From NCBI GenBank assembly GCA_015066975.1, contig SVNI01000001.1, forward strand, positions 62,001-126,000: DNA of 64,000 nt, given 5' to 3'. Every line of letters begins with the position of its first letter. Positions within the stretch are counted from its first letter, which is position 1. The DNA comes from Ruminococcus sp. (GTDB taxonomy: Bacteria; Bacillota; Clostridia; Oscillospirales; Ruminococcaceae). The notes below the pieces were generated by a model. It was not told where the DNA came from and did not search any database. It saw only the letters and a program-made list of their open reading frames with translations. This document shows positions 31,881 to 41,686 of the stretch, piece after piece. The translations under genes and the position numbers were made by a program.

Positions 31881-32854
31881 GCGGATTCACCTGCTTTTCT
31901 GTCAAGAAATGGTATCGGAATAAATAACAAAATACAGATAGCTATCAGCATTACAATACTGGTCGGAATGCCTGCTTCCAGTCCAAAATCACCGCCATTC
32001 ACAAGCACTGACCCTTTCAGTGACATTCGGAATACACTTTCTCCCGAATCAATACCGCTGACAGGCAGTCCGTAAAAATTACCCTGTGCAAAATTCCAGA
32101 TGCTGTGAATCGCACATGACCCCCAGAGAGAATTTGTCCGGAGCGTATACAGTGAAATCATTACGGCATACAGAATCAGATTCACCAGCGCAAGCAGGGA
32201 AAATCCTGCATTTGCACCGTGCATCAGCCCGAAAAACAGCGAATTGATGCCGACTGCTATCCAGACATTATGATGTCTCATAATCGTTGTCATCAGATAT
32301 CCCCGACACATTACTTCCTCACTCATGCCCTGAATGCCGTATCCCAGCAGAATTACCAGAATCATTGGCGTAACGTTCCGGGAAACGGTTTCAAACTGCA
32401 ATCCGCCGAACACATAAGAAAGCCCTACTACACAGGAAAACATCACAAAGCCGATGACAAGACCGGAAAGATACTGTATTCCGGCCTTTTTCTTGAAAAA
32501 TCCCATTGTCCTGAGTTTTCTGCCTTCTATCACCCGACAAAAAAACAATACTACCAGTGTTCCCAGTCCTGTTGCAAGAAGCATAATATATGTCTGTTCA
32601 GGGTCTTCCAGCAGAGTATTGAGTTTTTCCGTGAGCTGTTCAGGAGTTAGTTCACCAGTGACGGCGATTTGTTCTCTTGCCCAGCTCATCAGACGAGGCA
32701 TTACGCCTATCATCATGCCGAGACCTTCTGCCATTTCCAATACGAAAAATACCGCGATAAATATCAGACACTGTAAAACTATATTCTTTGGTGTCCGGAA
32801 TGTTTCAGGCTCGCGGACAGTCCGACTCAAAGGATAATTCTGATAAATTTTCAT
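31877..32854 (-). CDS. CPBP (CAAX-like) intramembrane metalloprotease
   Basis: This 325-aa polytopic membrane protein has the CPBP/Abi catalytic signature: EEVMCRGYLM (E-E-x3-R), FGLMHG and the last His in CAIHSIWNFAQG. About eight membrane helices are visible. Family members cleave or modify membrane proteins and include bacteriocin self-immunity proteins. The start at 32854 (MKIYQNYPL) is preferred because GGAGGAG lies upstream. It lies between the zinc-ribbon/RING-like protein gene and the SDR gene on one transcript. Confidence 0.9.
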   Translation of the reverse strand: MKIYQNYPLSRTVREPETFRTPKNIVLQCLIFIAVFFVLEMAEGLGMMIGVMPRLMSWAREQIAVTGELTPEQLTEKLNTLLEDPEQTYIMLLATGLGTLVVLFFCRVIEGRKLRTMGFFKKKAGIQYLSGLVIGFVMFSCVVGLSYVFGGLQFETVSRNVTPMILVILLGYGIQGMSEEVMCRGYLMTTIMRHHNVWIAVGINSLFFGLMHGANAGFSLLALVNLILYAVMISLYTLRTNSLWGSCAIHSIWNFAQGNFYGLPVSGIDSGESVFRMSLKGSVLVNGGDFGLEAGIPTSIVMLIAICILLFIPIPFLDRKAGESA

Positions 32855-32876
32855 ATTTTTTACTTCTCCTCCGCTT

Positions 32877-33872
32877 TTATAAAAATGCAATTCTCAATCC
32901 CAGATATGCAATCATCACAACTCCGGCATATAATCCACAGCATCCAAGCACATTCCAGAAATTTGTACCGCCTTCGGCAGAAAGCAGAGCTTTCCTAATC
33001 GTCGGAGTGGGGGCAATCTCCCGGATTTTCCTGACGGATTTCAGCACAAACTGGAAATATAAATAATTCCCGAATAAACACAGCCCTATCCGAAAGGCCA
33101 TTCCTGCAAAAAATAAGGGTGTCTGCAAATCTTCCAGCAACTGCTGATGTGCTGTCAGAAAATCTGTCATTTTTTCTATCATCTGCATATCTTCTCCGGC
33201 TGTGCGGAGAATTTCCAGATAGCTTGCATCTTTAAAATAGGCAAGTACTTGCAGAAATTCACCCGGCAAAGAGCAAATCAGCCATACCAGACCGCTGAGA
33301 ATCGCCATTGCCCACATTTTGCGATTGGCGAAATAAAAATACGGAAATAAAATACACGGCAGATTGAATGACAGTTTTCTGTCAGTTTCTTTAAATCTGC
33401 GGAATAATGGAATATAATACAGCGTATTCGTCTGCACAAAGCTGGCAACATCCCCCAGACGCTCGCCTTCAATTTCCGTATCCGGCGACATGCCGCAGCA
33501 TGGGTCAGATGCCTGAAAATAGTACTGCTCACCATCCGGAGCAGAAAATGTCAGTTCCTGGTCATCTTCCGCAGTTTCAGAAGTTTTCTGCAAATCCAGA
33601 GGCAAATCACATGACATACAGGTTTTAGCATCCGGAAGATTGACATAGCCACAGTGGGGGCACTCAATACCGCCTAATTTTCGGCGGTGCTCATCCTGGA
33701 TAGACTGCCAGCTTCCGCCTACAGCATGAAGCGGCTGGTTGATACAGTGTCCTGCTGACTGGTAGCATGAGCGATGATAAGGCGTACCGCAGTCGGGGCA
33801 AACTACAATATCATCATCATTTTCAAATACTTTCTGGCATATAATGCACTGACAGCCCGTATATTTTCCCAT
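32877..33872 (-). CDS. RING-like zinc-finger membrane protein with DUF2628-like C terminus
   Basis: This 331-aa protein has an N-terminal Cys/His cluster of prokaryotic RING type (CQCIICQKVFENDDDIVVCP then CGTPYHRSCY), a second zinc ribbon (CPHCGYVN with CMSCDLPL), and a C-terminal half with three or four membrane helices (about 187-205, 255-275 and 300-328). The segment RKLSFNLPCILFPYFYFANR with K-M-W-A resembles DUF2628. Prokaryotic RING fingers are linked to protein sorting or modification; the function here is unknown. Promoter at 33907-33935; the CAAX protease and SDR follow. Confidence 0.85.
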   Translation of the reverse strand: MGKYTGCQCIICQKVFENDDDIVVCPDCGTPYHRSCYQSAGHCINQPLHAVGGSWQSIQDEHRRKLGGIECPHCGYVNLPDAKTCMSCDLPLDLQKTSETAEDDQELTFSAPDGEQYYFQASDPCCGMSPDTEIEGERLGDVASFVQTNTLYYIPLFRRFKETDRKLSFNLPCILFPYFYFANRKMWAMAILSGLVWLICSLPGEFLQVLAYFKDASYLEILRTAGEDMQMIEKMTDFLTAHQQLLEDLQTPLFFAGMAFRIGLCLFGNYLYFQFVLKSVRKIREIAPTPTIRKALLSAEGGTNFWNVLGCCGLYAGVVMIAYLGLRIAFL

Positions 33873-33906
33873 TTTCTCATCATCCTTTCTGGTTTTATCT
33901 ATCTAT

Positions 33907-33935
33907 ATTTTAGCATATTTCTTCCGGAATAGCAA
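33907..33935 (-). promoter_or_regulatory. Promoter of the RING-like/CPBP/SDR operon
   Basis: TTGCTA (33930-33935), 17-bp spacer and TAAAAT (33907-33912) on the minus strand, within 50 bp of the end of rnr. Confidence 0.72.
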
Positions 33936-33952
33936 GCGTTTTCACATACTTT

Positions 33953-36154
33953 TCAGGATAATGCCAAATCAATATGCCCCGAGCTGACATCTGCCTTTGT
34001 ACAGATAACTTCGATTTCGTCGCCAAGCTTGTATTCCGTCCCGGTGAGAGCATTCCGGATATACCAGCCCTCTTCGGTTTCATATTCCCCATCAGGCAAA
34101 TCGTGAATATGCAGAAGACCTTCTGCCATGTTATCCAGCGTGATATACAGGCCGAATTCCACTACGCTAGTGATAATGCCGTGAAAAACTTCTCCTACAT
34201 GAGACTGCATATATTCCGCAGCGTAGCAGGCATCTGCTTCGCGTTCGAGCTGAACAGCACGAATTTCTGTATCAGAAGAACGCTGTGCAGAATTCTCTGT
34301 GAATTTCTGATAACGCTTGATGAGCCAGTTTCTGTCTGCACCGTCCAGAAAATCACTGATGATTCTGTGAACTGTCAAATCCGGATAACGTCTGATAGGA
34401 GATGTGAAATGCGCATAATCTGCAAGTGCAAGCCCGAAATGTCCTAATGGCTTTTCACTGTATTTTGCCTTTGCCATCGCACGGAGTGTCATGGCATTTA
34501 TTACTGGAAAATATATTTCTTCCCGCGCATTGTTCAGAATTTTCTGAATATCAGCAGGTTCGACTTCTTCCGGATTCCAGAGCTGTTCTGTCTGCGTCAG
34601 CTTGTGCAGTAATTCTTTCAGGTTCGCAATCCGTTCCGGCGCAGGAGATTCATGCACACGATATACCAAAGGAAATTGATTTTTTCTGGCAAGCTTGGCG
34701 GCGGCTTCATTCGCACAGAGCATACATGCTTCGACAATGCGTTCACTTCTTCCTCTATTGATGGGCGAAAGACCGATACACTGACCATTTTCATCCAGAA
34801 TTAACGCTGATTCTGTGCTTTCCAGTTCCGGTGCGCCTCTTAACTGGCGGACATGTTCAAGTTTGTCCGTCAGCTCCGACAACAGAAACAGACTTTCTCT
34901 GACATCTGCATATTTTTCCTGAATTTCAGGACTGGCAGTATTATCTAAAATCTGATTGCATTCGTCATATACGCCTTTCACTCTGGAACAGATAACAGCT
35001 TTACAGAATTCATATTCCAGCAAATCACCCTCAGGAGAAATTTTCATCACTGCTGAAAGTGTCAGACGGTTTTCCCCCGGATTCAGCGAACAAATACCAT
35101 TCGAGAGCTGTTTCGGAAGCATGGGAATGACTTCGTTCGCATAGTAAATGCTTGTTCCTCGGCGGAACGCTTCACCGTCAAGCGGACTGTTTGGCCTTAC
35201 ATAGTGCGAAACATCTGCAATATGCACTCCAAGCGTATAGATTCCGGTTTCCGGATTCCGGCTCACAGAAACAGCATCATCCATATCTTTCGTATGTGCG
35301 CCGTCAATCGTGAAAATAACTTCTTTCCGGAAATCCTGTCTGTCCTGCACATCGAATTCCGTTACCCCGACAGCAGACACTTTAAAGGCTTCTTTCTTTA
35401 CAGATTCCGTAAATTCTACCGGAATATCCAGTTCTGCAATACGGGCTTTCATGCAGTTTTCCGCACTGTCAGAACTGCCGAAATTCAGAACAATCTTCAC
35501 AACATGCTCCATATGCCGTGAACCCCGTGAGATAACTTCTGCAAGCACTTTATCACCGATTTTGTAAGGCGTGCTCTGATGATAATCAATATGCAGCGGT
35601 GTCCCCGCTACCCCCGACAGAAAACACAGTCCGTATTCTGTCGCCACAATCACACCGGAAAGCCTTGCTTGTGCCGTTTCTTCCAGAATTGAAATAATTT
35701 CCGCTTCCGGCGAACCGCTTCGGGAGACAATGCTTCTTGCAAGAACTTTATCCCCCGTCATACTGCCAAGCAGATATTTCCCCGGCACAAAATGCTCTGT
35801 GCCGTTCTCATCCCGGATAAAACCAAAATTTCCTGCAAGTCTGACCGTTTCTGCCTTGAAACTCTCCTCCTGATTACAGAGCTTGTAATTCTGCCGGGAT
35901 TCCAGTATTACCCCTTCTTTCAGAAGCTGGGCAACTGCTGACTGATAGGCGGAAGGATTCCGTCTGCTGTGGCATTTCTGCGCCAATTCTTTCTGATTTA
36001 TCTGTTTTCTGGCAGCCATTTGCAGAAATGTCTTGATTTTCCGGCAGTACTGCGCCTGTTCTTCCGGCTTCACTGCCTTTGCAATTTTTCTCGCAGGTGC
36101 TTTCCTTTCCGTCGACTGCTTTCTTCTTTCATGTTTTGCATTGTGTCTGGCCAT
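33953..36154 (-). CDS. rnr: Ribonuclease R
   Basis: This 733-aa processive 3'-5' exoribonuclease degrades structured RNA. It has a basic N terminus with a helix-turn-helix-like segment, cold-shock domains (about 120-260), the RNB catalytic domain with IDGAHTKDMDDAVSVSRNPE (conserved catalytic Asp residues) and YRVHESPAPERI, RRYPDLTVHRII, and a C-terminal S1 domain (GEVFHGIITSVVEFGLYITL). The start at 36154 (MARHNAKHERR) is chosen because GGAAGG lies 10 bases upstream and the longer frame runs into a terminator. It is downstream of secG, as in Bacillus. Confidence 0.95.
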   Translation of the reverse strand: MARHNAKHERRKQSTERKAPARKIAKAVKPEEQAQYCRKIKTFLQMAARKQINQKELAQKCHSRRNPSAYQSAVAQLLKEGVILESRQNYKLCNQEESFKAETVRLAGNFGFIRDENGTEHFVPGKYLLGSMTGDKVLARSIVSRSGSPEAEIISILEETAQARLSGVIVATEYGLCFLSGVAGTPLHIDYHQSTPYKIGDKVLAEVISRGSRHMEHVVKIVLNFGSSDSAENCMKARIAELDIPVEFTESVKKEAFKVSAVGVTEFDVQDRQDFRKEVIFTIDGAHTKDMDDAVSVSRNPETGIYTLGVHIADVSHYVRPNSPLDGEAFRRGTSIYYANEVIPMLPKQLSNGICSLNPGENRLTLSAVMKISPEGDLLEYEFCKAVICSRVKGVYDECNQILDNTASPEIQEKYADVRESLFLLSELTDKLEHVRQLRGAPELESTESALILDENGQCIGLSPINRGRSERIVEACMLCANEAAAKLARKNQFPLVYRVHESPAPERIANLKELLHKLTQTEQLWNPEEVEPADIQKILNNAREEIYFPVINAMTLRAMAKAKYSEKPLGHFGLALADYAHFTSPIRRYPDLTVHRIISDFLDGADRNWLIKRYQKFTENSAQRSSDTEIRAVQLEREADACYAAEYMQSHVGEVFHGIITSVVEFGLYITLDNMAEGLLHIHDLPDGEYETEEGWYIRNALTGTEYKLGDEIEVICTKADVSSGHIDLALS

Positions 36155-36191
36155 GATAAATATGCCTTCCTTTCTTTCTGAGGATAAATTG

Positions 36192-36223
36192 AAAAACAGC
36201 CCCAGGTACTTGATGACCTGAGG
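36192..36223 (-). terminator. Terminator-like hairpin between secG and rnr
   Basis: An 8-bp stem with one wobble pair (36200-36207 with 36216-36223) is followed on the minus strand by CTGTTTTT. It could attenuate read-through from secG into rnr. Confidence 0.65.
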
Positions 36224-36252
36224 ACTGCTAATATAATTCACATGATGATAAA

Positions 36253-36531
36253 TTATTCTCCGCTTGCGTTGAGAGTCGTAATAATCGGCACTACAATATT
36301 CATCACAATCAGAATCACAAAAGTAATAATACCGAGAATTTTCGTCAGCTTTTGCAGAGCTGCATCTCTGGTATTGCCTTCGTTCTGTGCATAGAATGAA
36401 TCGTTAGAACCGCCGCCCAGCGCAGAGGTCATATTCTGTTCTGATTTCTGATCCTGCATCAGACATAAAATAATAATCAGAAGGCACAGCAGCAGGACGG
36501 CTGCACCACAGATAATCTCATAAATAGCCAT
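36253..36531 (-). CDS. secG: Preprotein translocase subunit SecG
   Basis: This 92-aa protein has two membrane helices (about residues 5-24 and 64-86) joined by the conserved polar loop SALGGGSNDSFYAQNEGNTR, typical of SecG, an auxiliary subunit of the SecYEG channel. It is followed by rnr, a standard pairing, and driven by a strong promoter at 36576-36604. Confidence 0.93.
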   Translation of the reverse strand: MAIYEIICGAAVLLLCLLIIILCLMQDQKSEQNMTSALGGGSNDSFYAQNEGNTRDAALQKLTKILGIITFVILIVMNIVVPIITTLNASGE

Positions 36532-36575
36532 TTTCTCTTCTCCTTTTTTGATATAGCAGCATGATACATAAATAC

Positions 36576-36604
36576 ATTATAACACGGTTTGCAAAGCCTG
36601 TCAA
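36576..36604 (-). promoter_or_regulatory. Promoter of secG-rnr
   Basis: TTGACA (36599-36604), 17-bp spacer and TATAAT (36576-36581). The -35 overlaps the stop codon of the last BspA-like gene, and no terminator is visible between the two. Confidence 0.9.
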
Positions 36605-38079
36605 GTGTTTTTTTTCTGTTCGTCTTCGATTTCGTTCAGAATATTCACATATTGCGCATCTTCTGCCTTGATGTCCGCCTGAATGATTTCTTCATGTTCT
36701 TCCGGGGTCATTTGATTTTTCCGGATAATCCGGATTAAAATAAAGATAATCCCCCCAAATACCAGCACTCCCAGAATAATTACTAAAATTCTTGAAATGT
36801 CTACTGTTCCATGCTGTTTGAAACCTTCTATCTTAACAGAAATCGGATTTCCTTCGTCATCCGTTTCACCGCTGTCAGTATAGCCGAATGCATATTCTCC
36901 GATAGTCTTGCAGTTTTTCGGAATTGTGATTTCTTTCAGTGCCGTGCAGGTGTAAAAAGCATAATTTCCCACACCTTTCAGCGTTTCGGGAAGATGTACA
37001 TCCATCAGAGATGTACAGTCCGCAAACGCATTTTCATAGATGATTTCCACTCCCTCCGGCAGATAAATCTGCTTCAGGCCGGAACAATATTCAAACGCAC
37101 CTGCACCGATATACTGCAATGTTGACGGAAACAGCACTTCCTGCAAATTCAGTGCCGAGAAGAATGCACCATCATAAATGACGGTCACGCCCTCTGGAAC
37201 TGTGAAATTTACATCCTGTTTTCCGCAGGGATACGCATAAAGCGTTTTCATATCGTCTTTGTACAGAACACCGTCTTTTACTGTATATGTCGGATTGCCG
37301 TCTTCTACTTTGAATTCTGCCAGCGTGGAACATCCCATAAACATCAGTGTTCCAAGTGTTTCAAGCTGTTTCGGCACAGTAAATTCTGTAATATTAATAC
37401 ATCCATAATAAACCGCTGAACCTACTTCTGTCACGGTAGAAGGCAGTTCCGCGCTCATGATGGCATAGCAGAATGAAAATGCATAATCACCGATTTTTTT
37501 CAGACCTTCCGGAAAAGCCGGCGTATTCAGCAGATTACAGTTATAAAAGGCAGAAACCCCGATACTCTCCAGCGAATCCGGAAAATTAATATTTTCCAGC
37601 ATAATGCATTCAAAGCACAGGCCTTCCGGAATCTCTTTCAGATTCTTCGGAATTGTTAAATCTTTGAGCTGGGTGCATCCTCCGAATGCATAAGAACCAA
37701 TCTCCTCTACTGTATCGGGAATCGTCAGGCTTTTCAGAGAAGTACAGCCCTGAAAGGCACTTCTGCCGATTTTTTTGATATATTTTCCAAATGTGATGTA
37801 TTCCATCTTACTGCACTGATAAAATGCACCGTCCGAAATCTCAACGACTTTTCTGCCGTTCGATTCATCCGGCAGATTGACAGCAAGCATACTCGTATCA
37901 CAGGAATAAAGCGCAACACCGCCATCTACATAAGCATAGGTAAAAGAACCATCTTCATAAGTCTGCACCTGCGCCTCTGTCGTCTGCTGCGCTGTATCTT
38001 CTGCGAATCCATTCACAGGAATGCAGAACAGCATCATCAGGACTGTCATCAGCAGTACACCTATATTTTTCAGCTTCAT
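36601..38079 (-). CDS. BspA-like leucine-rich repeat surface protein, fourth after glmS
   Basis: This 492-aa protein has a signal peptide (about residues 1-26), around 14 BspA-type LRR_5 repeats (pattern L-x-x-I-x-I-P-x-x-x-x-x-I-G-x-x-A-F-x-x-C-x-x-L), and near the end a membrane helix (about 428-450: ILVIILGVLVFGGIIFILI) with a basic charged cytoplasmic tail. It has no sortase motif. Within the repeats it carries the insert YTVKDGVLYKDDMKTLYAYP, a motif also present in the three upstream paralogues. It overlaps the previous gene by 4 bases. Confidence 0.92.
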   Translation of the reverse strand: MKLKNIGVLLMTVLMMLFCIPVNGFAEDTAQQTTEAQVQTYEDGSFTYAYVDGGVALYSCDTSMLAVNLPDESNGRKVVEISDGAFYQCSKMEYITFGKYIKKIGRSAFQGCTSLKSLTIPDTVEEIGSYAFGGCTQLKDLTIPKNLKEIPEGLCFECIMLENINFPDSLESIGVSAFYNCNLLNTPAFPEGLKKIGDYAFSFCYAIMSAELPSTVTEVGSAVYYGCINITEFTVPKQLETLGTLMFMGCSTLAEFKVEDGNPTYTVKDGVLYKDDMKTLYAYPCGKQDVNFTVPEGVTVIYDGAFFSALNLQEVLFPSTLQYIGAGAFEYCSGLKQIYLPEGVEIIYENAFADCTSLMDVHLPETLKGVGNYAFYTCTALKEITIPKNCKTIGEYAFGYTDSGETDDEGNPISVKIEGFKQHGTVDISRILVIILGVLVFGGIIFILIRIIRKNQMTPEEHEEIIQADIKAEDAQYVNILNEIEDEQKKNT

Positions 38080-39179
38080 GATTCCGCCCTCCTGTTCTTC
38101 AAGACTTTCATAATCGCAATGATTAAAATCACAATTATCACTGAGACAACAGCGATTAAAATATAATATACTGTTCCCGTCCGGATGAATTCATAATTTA
38201 TCTGATTCGTCACAGCATACCGGAATGCCGGGGAATCACGATACACATAAAGCGTGAAATTTTCCTGCACAAGATATTCATCATTTTCTTCATCATAGAA
38301 ATATCCCATACAGTCAATATTCATCCCTGTCAGATTTTTTGGAATCACAAGCTCTGTCAGCTCAGGACAGTGACAAAATGCATATGCACCGATTTTTTCA
38401 AGACCTTCCGGCAGACTGACAGACTTCAAAGCTGTACAGGAATAAAAACACCGTTCGCCAATACTTTTCAGTGTCGAGGGCAGAACTGTCTGCTCCAGTG
38501 CTCCACAGTAACTGAATACTGCGCCGTTCAAATCCGTAACACCCTCCGGAACAGAGATATTTTTCAGCGAAATGCACCAGCAGAACGCATCCGCACCGAT
38601 TTCCTGTACCTGCTTCAAGTCAACTTCTTCCAGATACTGTGCTCCGATAAATGCCCAGTCTTCAACCCTCCGGCAGGTGTCCAGAACACCATAGCTTGTA
38701 TCAGTTTTCGCTTCCGGATATTTTATCAGTGTCTCCCCGGATTTGTCATACAGAACACCATCCGGCGACTGATAGGCCGGATTATTCTCATCCACAGAAA
38801 ATAACAGCATATTTTCAGTCGTATCAAATGCATAGCTTCCGATTTGTGTTACTCCCGACGGAATCTGCATTTCTTCCAGTGCCGAACAGCCATAAAAAGC
38901 ATACTCTCCGAATTCTGTCATTGTTTCCGGAAGAATCACTTCTTTCAGAGCTGTACAGTCCGCAAAACAGCTATCCGCAAGGGATGTGACAGCATGACCG
39001 TCAATTTCCGGCGGAATTTCTGCCGTTTCAATAGATTTGTTCACACAGGAAACTTCTGCTGTGCCGTCACTTTTCAGTGTGTAGCTGAAATTGCTGTCCG
39101 CCTTTGCAGAAATCGGAAACATCTGCATCAGCATCATTCCCGAAACCGCAAAAAAACTTAATTTCTTCAAGATTTTCAT
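38076..39179 (-). CDS. BspA-like leucine-rich repeat surface protein, third after glmS
   Basis: This 367-aa protein has the same design as its neighbours: signal peptide (about 1-27), a short domain with YTLKSDGTAEVSCVNKS, about eight BspA-type repeats (TALKEVILPETMTEFGEYAF and similar), the insert SPDGVLYDKSGETLIKYP, and a C-terminal membrane helix (about 336-357) with a basic tail. The short first domain shares the V-S-C-x-(N/D) pattern with the protein from 39193-40404. Function is unknown; ligand binding or adhesion is likely for LRR ectodomains. Confidence 0.92.
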   Translation of the reverse strand: MKILKKLSFFAVSGMMLMQMFPISAKADSNFSYTLKSDGTAEVSCVNKSIETAEIPPEIDGHAVTSLADSCFADCTALKEVILPETMTEFGEYAFYGCSALEEMQIPSGVTQIGSYAFDTTENMLLFSVDENNPAYQSPDGVLYDKSGETLIKYPEAKTDTSYGVLDTCRRVEDWAFIGAQYLEEVDLKQVQEIGADAFCWCISLKNISVPEGVTDLNGAVFSYCGALEQTVLPSTLKSIGERCFYSCTALKSVSLPEGLEKIGAYAFCHCPELTELVIPKNLTGMNIDCMGYFYDEENDEYLVQENFTLYVYRDSPAFRYAVTNQINYEFIRTGTVYYILIAVVSVIIVILIIAIMKVLKNRRAES

Positions 39180-39192
39180 AAAAATGCTCCTG

Positions 39193-40404
39193 TCAGGTCA
39201 GTTCGTGCTGTTTCTGAATGCGCTTCTGCATGATAATCAACCCGATAACAGCAAGTATCACAAGCACTACAACGCCCACTACAATATAGACAAATACAAT
39301 CCCCTGTGTGACACCACCAGTACACTTGACACTGAATTTTGTCGCGTACTCGAAAGCAGAAGTACCGTTATCAGCATCAATCTCGAAATCCGGCAGATGC
39401 TCAGGCTTTTCTTCCTCACCGTAGTAAAAGCCAAGCGCATAATCTCCAATAGTCTTCACCGTCTCCGGAATTGTGATGCTCGTCAGCGAGGCACAGTTCA
39501 GAAAGGCATTTTCATTGATAGTCGTCACAGATGACGGAATTGTGATATCTTTTAAAGCCAGACAGTTATAAAAACAGCCTGAACCAATCACTTCAAGCGT
39601 TTCCGGAAGGGTTACGCTTTCCAGTGATGTACAGTTTCCGAACGTCGCGCCTGTCAGCATGGTAATGCCCTCCGGAATCACTATGCTTTTCAAAGATGTA
39701 CAGTAATAAAATACATCTTCACCCATCTCCGTGACAGAATCAATCCTGATTTCTTTAAGAGCAGGATTCGCCATAAAAGCATAGCCTTCCAGCTTTGTGC
39801 ATCCTGCCGGAACAGTGTAGCTTATCCCTGGTTTCGAGGCCGGATAAAGAATCAAATCCGTGCCGTCTTTCGTGAACAGAACGCCGTCTTCATCTTTATA
39901 GTTCTGATTCTTCTTATCCACATGAACTGCTTCCAGCCCGGTACAGCCGTCAAATGTATAGCCTTCGATTTCAGTCAGGCCTGCCGGAACGGAAATTTCT
40001 TTCAGGCTGGAACATCCATAGAATGTCTGAAATCCGAATTTTTCGACACTTTCCGGAATGTTGATTTCTTCCAGTCCCGAACACAGATAAAATGCATAGT
40101 CTTCCAGAACTGTGATAGTCTCCGGCAAAATTACTTTTTTCAGACTGGTATTCTCTTTAAAGCAGTCCAGCTCCAGCATAGTAATTTTATGACCGTCAAT
40201 TTCAGCCGGAACAGTGACTTCTTCCAGTGTATTATCCTGACATACGACCGAAACTGTACCGTCACCATAATCATTATAATACCAGAGTCCGTCTTCAGAA
40301 TAACCGCCGTTTGTCTGAATTACTTCTTCTGCATTGGCCGTCAGGGGCATCAGACATAACACCGCCGTAAGCATTCCGGAAATAAAATATTTCAGTGATT
40401 TCAT
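39193..40404 (-). CDS. BspA-like leucine-rich repeat surface protein, second after glmS
   Basis: This 403-aa protein has a signal peptide (about 1-25), a short N-terminal domain (YNDYGDGTVSVVCQDNT), about ten BspA-type repeats, the insert DEDGVLFTKDGTDLILYPAS, and a C-terminal membrane helix (about 372-392) ending with a charged tail. It overlaps the preceding gene by 4 bases, so the LRR genes are translationally coupled. No dockerin, sortase signal or catalytic domain is visible. Confidence 0.92.
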   Translation of the reverse strand: MKSLKYFISGMLTAVLCLMPLTANAEEVIQTNGGYSEDGLWYYNDYGDGTVSVVCQDNTLEEVTVPAEIDGHKITMLELDCFKENTSLKKVILPETITVLEDYAFYLCSGLEEINIPESVEKFGFQTFYGCSSLKEISVPAGLTEIEGYTFDGCTGLEAVHVDKKNQNYKDEDGVLFTKDGTDLILYPASKPGISYTVPAGCTKLEGYAFMANPALKEIRIDSVTEMGEDVFYYCTSLKSIVIPEGITMLTGATFGNCTSLESVTLPETLEVIGSGCFYNCLALKDITIPSSVTTINENAFLNCASLTSITIPETVKTIGDYALGFYYGEEEKPEHLPDFEIDADNGTSAFEYATKFSVKCTGGVTQGIVFVYIVVGVVVLVILAVIGLIIMQKRIQKQHELT

Positions 40405-41672
40405 TTATCATCATCCTGATTCTGATTTTTAGGCTTTCTGAAAGCCAGTATCACCAGTGTCAATGCCAATACTACAGCAATTCCGCCAAGTGTTGCAAGC
40501 GCAATCTGTAAAAACTGATTGTTTTTCAGTTCTGCACCGATAATTTCTTTTGTGCCGGCTTCGGTAGTTGCTTCAGGAGGAATTGTCACTTGTTCCGTGA
40601 TGATTTCCCCGGCTTCGTTGGTTTCGGTCATTATCACTGTTTCGGGAGAACTGTCTTTTTCCGGTGCTTCGGTGGGATTCGTTGTCACAAACGTGAAATT
40701 ATTTTCATAATCATTATCTAAATCCACAGCCGTTGCATAATATTCCGCTTCTGAACCCGATTCGCCATAAATGACAAAACCGCCTACCGCTTTCAAATCG
40801 CTGTCATAACCAAACGCACAGTAATCAATTTCATTTACGCTTGCCGGAATGGTGATGCTTGTCAAACCCGTTCCGCAGAATGCGCACTGCCCCACATATT
40901 CAAGCGTATCCGGAAGATTGATTTCCGTCAGCGACGGGCAGACGCTGAATGATGCATCATAGATAGTTTCTACTCCCGGATTCAGTATCACTTCATGCAG
41001 ATTTTCACAATATGCAAATGCATAATCATCAATCTGCATGGAAGAAATATTCACTTTCTCCAGCTTGGAATATCCAAACGCCCATTTATCAATATACTGC
41101 ACTTTGGACGGAATTACGATTTCTTTCAGATTCTGCGCAAACCCGAAACATCCGGGGGCGATTTCATCAACTGTTTCCGGGATAGTATAGCTCTCTCCGG
41201 CTCTGGAAGCCGGATATGCTACTAAAAACTGATTGTTATCTGCCAGCAGAACACCGTCATCTACAACGGAAAAATAAGGATTTCCCTCTTCAACTATAAA
41301 CTTTTCCAGACTTTCGCACCCGAAAAAAACAGAATTTCCCATATCTGTAACAGTTGCCGGAATCGTGATGCTCGTCACACCTTTGGCATTCATGAAAGCA
41401 GCATTATCAATATAACCAACTTCATAACCATCAAGCATGGACGGAATCACAACTTCTCCAGTATAAGTATCTGATACAGTGAAATCTGTAATCTGCGCTC
41501 GTCCTGCAACGTTCAGTGTATATGTGAACATATCTTCCGGATGCGTTTCGGCCTGTGCTTCCGGATTTTCTTCGGCAGTCTGTTCTGCGGCCGGGGCTTC
41601 TTCGGCACTGACAGATAACGGCATAACTGCCGTCATCATGACGGCAGTCAGCAGAAAAATTAATTTTCTCAT
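40401..41672 (-). CDS. BspA-like leucine-rich repeat surface protein, first after glmS
   Basis: This 423-aa protein has a signal peptide (about 1-24), a Glu/Ala-rich linker, the domain FTYTLNVAGRAQITDFTVSD, about eight BspA-type repeats, the insert VVDDGVLLADNNQFLVAYPAS, a Thr/Glu-rich stalk (about 330-375) and a membrane helix (about 393-412) with a basic tail. It begins 14 bp after the glmS stop codon, without a visible promoter of its own, so it is likely read through from glmS. Confidence 0.92.
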   Translation of the reverse strand: MRKLIFLLTAVMMTAVMPLSVSAEEAPAAEQTAEENPEAQAETHPEDMFTYTLNVAGRAQITDFTVSDTYTGEVVIPSMLDGYEVGYIDNAAFMNAKGVTSITIPATVTDMGNSVFFGCESLEKFIVEEGNPYFSVVDDGVLLADNNQFLVAYPASRAGESYTIPETVDEIAPGCFGFAQNLKEIVIPSKVQYIDKWAFGYSKLEKVNISSMQIDDYAFAYCENLHEVILNPGVETIYDASFSVCPSLTEINLPDTLEYVGQCAFCGTGLTSITIPASVNEIDYCAFGYDSDLKAVGGFVIYGESGSEAEYYATAVDLDNDYENNFTFVTTNPTEAPEKDSSPETVIMTETNEAGEIITEQVTIPPEATTEAGTKEIIGAELKNNQFLQIALATLGGIAVVLALTLVILAFRKPKNQNQDDDK

Positions 41673-41686
41673 AAAATTTCCAGTCC

